Shown: positions 1 to 4,925 of the stretch, piece after piece
Position numbering within the stretch: the stretch's first letter is position 1
Layout of the letters: each line of letters begins with the position of its first letter
Assembly (NCBI GenBank): GCA_019415425.1
Contig: DXZF01000187.1
Location: forward strand, 1 to 11,444
Origin: Bacillota bacterium
GTDB lineage: Bacteria; Bacillota; Clostridia; Christensenellales; QAND01
Length of the DNA stretch: 11,444 nucleotides
Reading direction: 5' to 3'
Notes under the pieces: generated by a model
Databases searched by the model: none
What the model was told of the DNA's origin: nothing
Seen by the model: the letters and a program-made list of their open reading frames with translations, nothing else
Position numbers and translations under genes: made by a program

Positions 1-18
1 GCCTTCGCGTAGAAATGT

Positions 19-34
19 GCGCCCGCCCGGGCGC
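19..34. other. GC-rich hairpin just before the first gene
   Basis: GCGCCCG (19-25) and CGGGCGC (28-34) form a 7-bp inverted repeat with a very short loop, ending a few bases before the ribosome binding site of the surface-protein gene. No T-run follows, so it is not an obvious terminator by itself. It may be part of an upstream terminator, or may affect translation of the gene. The gene's own promoter must lie outside the window. Confidence 0.35.
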
Positions 35-53
35 GGGAAAGAGGAAAAAGAAG

Positions 54-260
54 ATGCGAAAGATGCACAGGCACGCATACAAGGCCCTGCTGCTCTGCAC
101 AGCCATGTTGGCGGCGCTGCTGCCCCACACGGCCATGGCAGCCGGCACACCGTACACCGCCGCCCACAATCAGGCCCTGCTGGGCGCCCATGAGATCGGG
201 CACGCGGAGGACGCGCAGGTGCAGCAGGGGCGGCTGTACTTTGGCGGCAACGCCTGGTAG
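54..260 (+). CDS. N-terminal piece of surface protein: signal peptide, ends at in-frame TAG
   Basis: This is the first piece of a reading frame that continues in phase across TAG 258-260. ATG 54 is chosen because GAGG (41-44) lies 9 bases upstream. An earlier in-frame ATG at 15 has no such site and would put an unlikely Arg/Lys/Gly-rich stretch before the signal peptide. The product opens MRKMHRHAYK, followed by a hydrophobic core (LLLCTAMLAALL) and an AMA-A signal peptidase I site near residue 30. The mature part is about 40 residues and ends YFGGNAW. This GGxxW motif normally continues WxVxG in the WxLRSP domains of gut clostridial surface proteins, and the bases after the stop encode exactly VVG. 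By itself the fragment would be a short secreted peptide with no evident function. Confidence 0.6.
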   Translation: MRKMHRHAYKALLLCTAMLAALLPHTAMAAGTPYTAAHNQALLGAHEIGHAEDAQVQQGRLYFGGNAW

Positions 261-1196
261 GTGGTCGGGCTGGAGCAGGACGACCTGCTGTTGTACGCCG
301 CTCACCCCTATACGACCATGGCGTTTCAGTCCGATACCGCCAAGGGCAACCGCTATGCCGATAGCGATGTGCGCGCATACCTGTCCTCCACCGCGCAGCA
401 GACCGGCCTGTATCAGACGGTCTTTGCCGCACGGCCGCTCGAGTATGCCACCGTGCGCACCACCCTTCTGACCGACGACCTCTACGGGAGCAACGGCAGC
501 GGGGCGGCGCTGCAAGAGCGCTTTTATCTGCCCGCTGGCAGTTATGGCTTTGAGCAGGAGCAGGTGATTCACCTGCCAGATCGCGGAGCCGACGATCCGG
601 CCATTCCCAAGGCGTACTGGGTGTCGGACACCGCCTGGCTGCGCTCGCCGTTTCCGTATTCCAACGATTATGTCCTGTGCACCTACAATGGCACCCGCAT
701 ATTCGATGCGAGGATTGCCCAGACAAACGCCGTGGTGCCCGCCTGCACGTTGGATGGAGCGAACATCCTGTTCGTATCCGCCAAAAAAGACGGCGCCGAA
801 ACGCTGCGCTTTACGGATGCGGACGATTACAGCGCCTACGCGCAGCACGATCTGGTGCTGACGTTGAACGATACGGCGGACGCCGCCATCGCCACCACGG
901 CGGAGGTGATCTACCACAGGCAGAGCGATGGCAGCTATACCTTCACGCTCACTTCGCCGCTCGCTGCGGGCGAGCAGCTGGGGGTGCTGCTCGCCGACAG
1001 CCACTCCACCGAGCTGGTGCTGCAGGCCGATCTGATTGCGTCCCAGCAGAACGCGCTCGTCTACACCCTGCCCGCGCAAAAGACGGCGGGCATGGATCCT
1101 GCCTCGCTGTCCATTCGCATCGTGGCATACCGGGACGGAGCGGGCGCCCTCCCGGACGTGCAGGAGGCCGACTATCAAATCCGCTATGCCAAGTAG
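261..1196 (+). CDS. Middle piece of surface protein: WxLRSP (DUF6273-like) extracellular domain
   Basis: The frame continues directly from the previous piece after TAG 258-260 and ends at a second TAG, 1194-1196. GTG 261 could serve as a start, but it has no ribosome binding site and the piece has no signal peptide of its own, so independent expression of a secreted product is unlikely. The translation begins VVGLEQDDLLLYAA and carries an AWLRSP motif near residue 128 of this piece, followed by VVPACTLDGANILFVSA. This resembles the DUF6273-type module found in many large clostridial surface proteins, whose function is unknown. The last 130 residues look like a beta-rich extracellular domain (TLNDTADAAIATTAEVIYH and similar alternating stretches). 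Family assignment is from recognised motifs only. Confidence 0.55.
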   Translation: MVGLEQDDLLLYAAHPYTTMAFQSDTAKGNRYADSDVRAYLSSTAQQTGLYQTVFAARPLEYATVRTTLLTDDLYGSNGSGAALQERFYLPAGSYGFEQEQVIHLPDRGADDPAIPKAYWVSDTAWLRSPFPYSNDYVLCTYNGTRIFDARIAQTNAVVPACTLDGANILFVSAKKDGAETLRFTDADDYSAYAQHDLVLTLNDTADAAIATTAEVIYHRQSDGSYTFTLTSPLAAGEQLGVLLADSHSTELVLQADLIASQQNALVYTLPAQKTAGMDPASLSIRIVAYRDGAGALPDVQEADYQIRYAK

Positions 1197-1220
1197 CTGA
1201 CCACGCGCGCACAGAGCGGC

Positions 1221-1940
1221 ATGCAGCTGTATGTAAAGACGCTCACCGGCAAGCACATCATGCTGTTTGTGGAGTCCACCGACCTGATCGACGACGTCAA
1301 GGCCATGATCATGGATGAGACGGGCATTCCGGCGGATCAGCAGCGGCTGATCTTTGCCGGCAAGGAATTGCAGGACGGCCATACCCTGCAGGATTACGGC
1401 ATTCAGAAGGATTCCACGCTGCATCTTTTGTTGCGGCACACCCACGTATTTGACCGCGAAGTGGCGCAGCCGCAATACCTGGCACAGCAGGCCACCTGCA
1501 CGGCCCCGGCGCGCTATTTCCTCAGCTGCGAATGCGGCGATGCGGGCACCGATACGTTTGCCTACGGCTCTGCCCGGGGCCACCGTGCCGTAAAGACCGA
1601 GGCCAAGGCGCCCACCGCCACGCAGGATGGCAACATCGCGTACTGGTATTGCCCCGATTGCCAGACGTATTTTGCCGATGCGGCGCTGACGCAGGTCATC
1701 CAGGCATCGGATACGGTGCGCCCGGCGACGGGCTGGGCCACTCCCTCACCCACGTCTTCGCCCACGCCTTCGCCGGAGCCGACGCTTGCCCCCGAACCGA
1801 CGCCAGTGCCCACAGCCAGTGCTGACGCTCCCTCCGTCCCCGTGACGGGCGAGAGCGGGCCGGCGCCGGTGGGCGGCCTGTTTGCCATCGCCGCGCTCTT
1901 GCTGCTGGGCACCCGCTGGATTCAGCGGGCGCGCCCGTAG
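1221..1940 (+). CDS. Ubiquitin-domain, sortase-anchored C-terminal piece of surface protein
   Basis: Residues 1-72 of this piece are a ubiquitin fold starting [11 protein letters not shown] and containing [12 protein letters not shown] and DSTLHLLLR. By hand alignment 50 of 72 positions match human ubiquitin. Lys 6, 11, 27, 48 and 63, Leu8, Ile44 and His68 are kept. Lys29 and Lys33 are replaced, and the C-terminal RLRGG is replaced by RHTH, so there is no diglycine for conjugation. Residues 73-170 form a bacterial-type domain with CEC and CPDC pairs. A Pro/Thr/Ser spacer follows (about 172-205), then VPVTGE (206-211), a hydrophobic helix and a basic tail (RWIQRARP), consistent with a sortase signal. 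ATG 1221 has no good ribosome binding site and no signal peptide follows. The frame is open back to TAG 1194 and in phase with both upstream pieces, so this is probably the end of one larger gene. Confidence 0.7.
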   Translation: MQLYVKTLTGKHIMLFVESTDLIDDVKAMIMDETGIPADQQRLIFAGKELQDGHTLQDYGIQKDSTLHLLLRHTHVFDREVAQPQYLAQQATCTAPARYFLSCECGDAGTDTFAYGSARGHRAVKTEAKAPTATQDGNIAYWYCPDCQTYFADAALTQVIQASDTVRPATGWATPSPTSSPTPSPEPTLAPEPTPVPTASADAPSVPVTGESGPAPVGGLFAIAALLLLGTRWIQRARP

Positions 1941-1954
1941 CCACAGCGGTGCAA

Positions 1955-1990
1955 AAAGGGGGCGGAATCCCGTGGGATTCCGCCCCCTTT
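1955..1990. terminator. Strong bidirectional intrinsic terminator
   Basis: The arms at 1955-1971 and 1974-1990 are perfect inverted repeats (core GGGGGCGGAATCCC), giving a 16-17 bp GC-rich stem. It lies between the converging surface-protein and acetyltransferase genes. The minus-strand transcript has a TTTTT run after the stem, whereas the plus-strand run is only TTT, so it probably works better for the acetyltransferase but can serve both. Confidence 0.85.
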
Positions 1991-2025
1991 GACGTGCCGC
2001 GTTGCCGATTGCGCAGCGCCAAACG

Positions 2026-2523
2026 CTATTGTGCAAATGCAAGCAGCATATCGTACCACTCTGCCCCGCCGTGTACCGAAGCGGATACCCCCAGGCATTC
2101 AAAGCCAAACTGTTCATAAAAGGGGATCAGATGCCGTTTGCACGTCAAAATCACGCCCGCCTTTCCCTGTGCGCGTGCGGTGTCGATCAGGTGACGCATC
2201 AGCTGCTGGGCAATGCCGCGGTGTTGAAAATCCGGATGCACCTCCAGCCCAAACACGCTCTGATACCGCCCATGGGGATTGTGCAGGCGCACGTCCTCAA
2301 ACATGTCGTCGCTGATGGTGCGCGCATCCGTCATGGCGCCGTTGATCATGCCCACAATGCGCCCCTGCACGCACGCCACCCAGAAGCAGCCCGCAAACGC
2401 CTGCAGCCGTGCGCGCAGCGTCGCCTCGTCGGCCGCTTCCGCCTTGGGGAAGCACTGTGCCTCCAGCGCCGCCACCTCCGGCGCATCCTGTACCCGTCCC
2501 GGCCGAATCTGTACCGTCTGTAT
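2026..2523 (-). CDS. GNAT family N-acetyltransferase, apparent AUA start
   Basis: The product is a 165-residue single-domain Gcn5-related acetyltransferase, which would move an acetyl group from acetyl-CoA to an amine. The opening beta strand is VQIRPGRVQDAPEV. The acetyl-CoA binding motif A is seen as VFGLEVHPDFQHRGIAQQLM (Q-x-x-G-x-A), and the late motif is IPFYEQFGFECLG. The substrate cannot be told. The frame is open upstream to an ATG at 2700, but the minus-strand promoter at 2584-2612 lies inside that extension, and the extra residues look non-protein (YGGGAFPLDAPAGRYYY). Downstream of the promoter a strong site (GGGGAGAGGG) sits just before ACG-ATA-CAG, with no ATG, GTG or TTG in frame nearby. 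ATA at 2523-2521 is the best placed start (IQTVQIRPG), with ATT a few codons later as an alternative. The gene ends with TAG close to the bidirectional terminator. Confidence 0.8.
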   Translation of the reverse strand: MQTVQIRPGRVQDAPEVAALEAQCFPKAEAADEATLRARLQAFAGCFWVACVQGRIVGMINGAMTDARTISDDMFEDVRLHNPHGRYQSVFGLEVHPDFQHRGIAQQLMRHLIDTARAQGKAGVILTCKRHLIPFYEQFGFECLGVSASVHGGAEWYDMLLAFAQ

Positions 2524-2559
2524 CGTCCCTCTCCCCTTTTTGCCAATGTTGGCCAGGCG

Positions 2560-2588
2560 TTGATGCGCCGGGCCGCTTGTGTCATAAT
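2560..2588 (+). promoter_or_regulatory. Promoter of the metallophosphoesterase gene
   Basis: TTGATG (2560-2565) and CATAAT (2583-2588) are 17 bases apart. Transcription would start near 2595, about 70 bases before the phosphoesterase ATG. The -10 box overlaps that of the opposing acetyltransferase promoter almost base for base, so one polymerase should exclude the other. Confidence 0.6.
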
Positions 2589-2612
2589 AATAGCGGCCCG
2601 CAGGCGCGTCAA
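2584..2612 (-). promoter_or_regulatory. Promoter of the acetyltransferase gene
   Basis: On the minus strand, TTGACG (2612-2607) and TATTAT (2589-2584) are separated by 17 bases, close to the sigma-70/sigma-A consensus. Transcription would start near 2577, about 55 bases before the proposed start codon. Its -10 box occupies the same bases as the -10 box of the plus-strand promoter. Confidence 0.75.
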
Positions 2613-2665
2613 GGGGGAATGCCCCGCCGCCGTACCGGCGCCGATTTTGCCAATCAGGTGACACC

Positions 2666-3820
2666 ATGCAAGCAACGCTGATGACCTTATTTCTCTCCAT
2701 CTACCTGTGCGCCAACCTGTACATCGGGCTGCGGCTGTGGCAGTGGATTTTTGCGCCGTTCACGCACGTGCCGGCGCTCGCCTTCTGGATCGTGTTCCTG
2801 TCGGTCGTGGCCTCGTTCTACCTCTCGCAATGGCTGTGGAATCGCATGCCGCCCGTGCTGCACCGCGCGCTCAATGCCGTGGGCGGTTACTGGCTGTGCG
2901 GCTGCCTGTACGTGTTGGTCGGGCTGGTGCTTGTGGACCTGCTGCACGCCGCCAACCGGCGCTTTCAGTTTGTGGCCGCGGGGCCGCACGCGCTGATGGG
3001 CGCGGCGCTTTGCGTGCTGGGCGTGGTCGCCGTGCTGCTGATCTACGGCACGTACTGTGCGCTGGTGCCGCGCATCCGCCGTTACGACATCCGCGTAGAC
3101 AAACCGGATCTGCACCGCACGCCGCTGCGCATCGTCATGGCGTCGGATCTGCATTTTGGCCGCATCATCCGCGAGGAACGCGCGCGCACATTTGCCCGCC
3201 TGGTCAACGAGCAGCAGCCGGATGTGGTGTGTATCGCCGGCGACATCTTTGACGCGGGCCTGTCGCGCGTGGAACGGCCCGAGCAGATCTGTGCACTGCT
3301 GCGGCGCATCCAGAGCCGCTATGGCGTGTACGCCTGCCTGGGCAACCACGATGTGCGCACCGAGAACGGCCTGTCTGAGACCATCGCCGCGTTGGAATCG
3401 GCAAACATCCACGTGCTGCTGGACGAGTGTGTGACGCTGGACCAGCGCCTGTGCCTGATCGGCCGCATCGATCCATGGCTGGCCAAGGCGCAAAAGCATC
3501 CGCGCATACCATTGGCCACGCTGACGGCGGGATTGGATCCGTCGCTGCCGCGCATCGTGCTGGACCACCAGCCCGGCGCGCTGGACGAAGCGGCGCAGTG
3601 CGGCGTGGACGTGCAGTTTTCCGGGCACACGCACCGCGGGCAGATCTTTCCGCTCAACTTCATCACCTCCACGCACTTTGACATCGACTACGGCTTTTTG
3701 CAAAAGGGCGCGCTGTCCGCCGTCGTCTCTTCGGGCTACGGCACCTGGGGGCCGGTGGTACGCATCGGCTCGCGTTCAGAGATCGTGGTGGTCACGCTCT
3801 CTTGCACACGGCCCGTATAG
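2666..3820 (+). CDS. Membrane-anchored calcineurin-like metallophosphoesterase (YaeI/YkuE type)
   Basis: The 384-residue product has four N-terminal hydrophobic segments (about residues 8-29, 35-58, 72-96 and 110-135) followed by a calcineurin-like phosphoesterase domain from residue 154. All metal-binding motifs are present: ASDLHFG (Asp161, His163), GDIFD (Asp193), GNHD (Asn227, His228), DHQP (His301) and GHTH (His321, His323), then the family's SSGYGTWGP near the end. The domain should therefore be catalytically competent with a two-metal centre. Relatives such as YkuE and YaeI are membrane-associated; a lipid or cell-envelope phosphoester substrate is an inference. AGGTG (2656-2660) sits 5 bases before ATG 2666. 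The stop is TAG, directly followed by a terminator. The gene is divergent from the acetyltransferase and convergent with the methyltransferase, so it is probably monocistronic. Confidence 0.9.
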   Translation: MQATLMTLFLSIYLCANLYIGLRLWQWIFAPFTHVPALAFWIVFLSVVASFYLSQWLWNRMPPVLHRALNAVGGYWLCGCLYVLVGLVLVDLLHAANRRFQFVAAGPHALMGAALCVLGVVAVLLIYGTYCALVPRIRRYDIRVDKPDLHRTPLRIVMASDLHFGRIIREERARTFARLVNEQQPDVVCIAGDIFDAGLSRVERPEQICALLRRIQSRYGVYACLGNHDVRTENGLSETIAALESANIHVLLDECVTLDQRLCLIGRIDPWLAKAQKHPRIPLATLTAGLDPSLPRIVLDHQPGALDEAAQCGVDVQFSGHTHRGQIFPLNFITSTHFDIDYGFLQKGALSAVVSSGYGTWGPVVRIGSRSEIVVVTLSCTRPV

Positions 3821-3831
3821 CGACGCATCGC

Positions 3832-3863
3832 AAAAGGGGACGGCATGCAGGCCGCCCCCTTTT
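3832..3863. terminator. Bidirectional intrinsic terminator
   Basis: The arms 3832-3844 (AAAAGGGGACGGC) and 3851-3863 (GCCGCCCCCTTTT) pair with a six-base loop. In the plus transcript there is one A-C mismatch and the T-rich tail is TTTTCTCTTT. In the minus transcript that position becomes a G-U pair and the tail is TTTT. It lies between the convergent phosphoesterase and methyltransferase genes and should end both transcripts. Confidence 0.8.
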
Positions 3864-3872
3864 CTCTTTGCC

Positions 3873-4583
3873 TCATATCCGTTTGCGCGCCCGCACGGCC
3901 AGCAAATTGAGCCATTGCCCCATCCCAACCTGCAGGTTGTGCCTGTCGTTGGCGGCATGCGGATTGCCGCTGTTGAGCCAGTCGTCCCAGGCCGCGTCCG
4001 TGCACGCCATCTCCTGGATGTCCAGCGTCTCTATCCGTTCGCTTCTCAGCCGTTTCTCCCACCACGCACTGCTGCGGATCGCCTTGAGATCTTCCGCCGT
4101 CCAGTTGCCCAGCAACGCCTGTGGAATCCCCGCCTCAAAGCCGGCGCGGCGCCCGGGAAACGCCAGGCCGATCTCGCCGCCCGCCTTGCACAGCGGCACC
4201 AGCTTCTGATCAAAATACGTGTCGCTCTGCCCAAAGTAATGGTACGCGTCCACGCAGATGATGGCGTCAAAATAATCGCTGGCAAACGGCAGTTCCTGCG
4301 CATCCGCGTGGATGGGCACGATGGCATCTGCCAGGCCCTGTGCGCAAAACCGCGCCCAGTTGTCGCTGGCGGCAATCCACAGGTCGGTGGCAAAGACCTG
4401 CACGCCGTACGCCCGGGCCAAAAAGACGGACGTCAGCCCCCTTCCACAGCCCAAATCCAGCACGCGCATGCCGGGCCGAAGCGCCATCGGCTGCGTCAGC
4501 TCCTCCGCCATGCGGAGCGCATTGGGCCCCATCATGTTTTCATTCATCCACTGGTCGTCATAGGTTTCATGCCCGATTTGCAT
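3873..4583 (-). CDS. Class I SAM-dependent methyltransferase
   Basis: The 236-residue product has the Rossmann-type methyltransferase core: motif I VLDLGCGRGLTS (residues 41-52), the acidic end of strand beta2 at ATDLW (65-69), HADAQELPF (92-100) and FDAIICVDAYHYFG (105-118). This matches small class I enzymes of the UbiE/SmtA-like group that methylate small molecules. The N-terminal MNENMMGPN and the C-terminal Trp-rich part (SSAWWEKRL, WDDWLNSGNPHA) are features of a subfamily I recognise only as uncharacterised, and I cannot name the substrate. The start is supported by GAGAGGAAG upstream of ATG 4583. There is no partner gene: enolase lies about 340 bases upstream, and between them are a promoter and a terminator-like hairpin, suggesting the gene has its own leader-controlled transcript. 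Confidence 0.8.
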   Translation of the reverse strand: MQIGHETYDDQWMNENMMGPNALRMAEELTQPMALRPGMRVLDLGCGRGLTSVFLARAYGVQVFATDLWIAASDNWARFCAQGLADAIVPIHADAQELPFASDYFDAIICVDAYHYFGQSDTYFDQKLVPLCKAGGEIGLAFPGRRAGFEAGIPQALLGNWTAEDLKAIRSSAWWEKRLRSERIETLDIQEMACTDAAWDDWLNSGNPHAANDRHNLQVGMGQWLNLLAVRARKRI

Positions 4584-4655
4584 GGTTCTTCTTCCTCTCC
4601 ACTATCATTTTCTCTTGCAATGCCCTTGCCCATGTGCGCCCTGTGGCAAACAAAA

Positions 4656-4681
4656 GACGGCGCTGCCAGCGCTGCGCCGTC
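4656..4681 (-). terminator. Terminator-like hairpin upstream of the methyltransferase (possible attenuator)
   Basis: In the minus transcript GACGGCGC (4681-4674) pairs with GCGCCGTC (4663-4656) around a 10-base loop and is followed at once by TTTTGTTTG. This is a plausible intrinsic terminator. It lies about 70 bases before the methyltransferase start and about 165 bases after the predicted transcription start, and no second promoter is evident between it and the gene. Confidence 0.55.
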
Positions 4682-4801
4682 CCAAATGCATGTGGGGTCA
4701 TCGGTTGCATGTCGGGCGCTCCTCTGTGCAGGTCCGCGCTCGTTTCATGGTACACAGAACAAACGGCTCCCGCCGCCCCTGTCTCCATCCAAGGCGCGCT
4801 C

Positions 4802-4834
4802 TTACAGAACAGCGACCAAACAGACACCTCCTTT
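4802..4834 (-). other. Possible leader peptide: strong ribosome binding site plus five-codon ORF
   Basis: AAAGGAGGTG (4834-4825), the best ribosome binding site in the window, is followed after 7 bases by TTG-GTC-GCT-GTT-CTG-TAA (4819-4802), which would encode MVAVL. It starts only about 20 bases after the predicted transcription start. Another reading frame from the same site gives a short Arg-rich peptide from CTG with no sign of conservation. A full consensus ribosome binding site followed by almost nothing is typical of leader peptides that sense ribosome stalling, but no antiterminator structure has been worked out. Confidence 0.35.
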
Positions 4835-4846
4835 GAAATCGATACG

Positions 4847-4876
4847 ATTGTACCGCATTTTCCATGCGCCTGTAAA
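4847..4876 (-). promoter_or_regulatory. Promoter of the methyltransferase leader transcript
   Basis: TTTACA (4876-4871) and TACAAT (4852-4847), spaced 18 bases, match the sigma-A consensus at 10 of 12 positions. Transcription would start near 4840, giving an untranslated leader of about 255 bases before the methyltransferase ATG. Confidence 0.65.
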
Positions 4877-4925
4877 GCGGAAACCCGCTCCCCCTGCACA
4901 GGCAACCGCGGCTTCTCCAAACGGG

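Larger units (their letters stand above)
54..1940 (+). pseudogene. Single surface-protein gene interrupted by two in-frame amber codons
   Basis: The three pieces at 54-260, 261-1196 and 1197-1940 share one frame with no frameshift. Read through, they give 628 codons with TAG at codons 69 and 381. The order is complete and sensible for a cell-wall protein: signal peptide, WxLRSP domain, beta-rich region, ubiquitin domain, Cys-containing domain, spacer, sortase-like signal, membrane helix, basic tail. The final stop is also TAG, 14 bases before a strong terminator hairpin. TAG likewise ends the acetyltransferase (2026) and the phosphoesterase (3820), so TAG is a normal stop here. Simplest readings are a recently inactivated gene or base-calling or assembly error. 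Amber readthrough or a suppressor tRNA is possible but unsupported. Each TAG is one substitution from CAG, AAG, GAG, TGG or TAC. Confidence 0.6.
4584..4925 (-). promoter_or_regulatory. Methyltransferase leader region (342 bases without a conserved gene)
   Basis: No conserved protein or RNA family is recognised here. Read on the minus strand it holds a good promoter (4847-4876), a strong ribosome binding site with a five-codon ORF (4802-4834), an 8-bp terminator-like hairpin (4656-4681), and finally the methyltransferase ribosome binding site. It also contains two direct repeats: ACAGAACA at 4804-4811 and 4754-4761, and TGCATGT at 4687-4693 and 4706-4712. No clear strong terminator for the enolase gene is seen at its upstream edge; only a small AGCGG/CCGCT stem lies there. 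The layout suggests transcription attenuation of the methyltransferase gene. No T-box motif was found. Confidence 0.5.

Noticed and set aside
15..53. Start of the surface protein at ATG 15
   Set aside because: It lacks a ribosome binding site and adds a basic stretch before a signal peptide that is already complete from ATG 54.
258..1940. Genome-wide recoding of TAG (pyrrolysine or glutamine) to explain the two internal ambers
   Set aside because: TAG is the terminal stop of this frame, of the acetyltransferase and of the phosphoesterase, in each case close to a terminator, so it acts as a normal stop here. Local readthrough remains open.
2524..2700. N-terminal extension of the acetyltransferase to ATG 2700
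   Set aside because: The gene's own near-consensus promoter lies within it, it overlaps the start of the divergent phosphoesterase, and the extra residues do not resemble a GNAT N-terminus.
4584..4925. T-box or known riboswitch upstream of the methyltransferase
   Set aside because: No T-box sequence or other riboswitch core was recognised; only a simple hairpin with a T-rich tail and short direct repeats are present.
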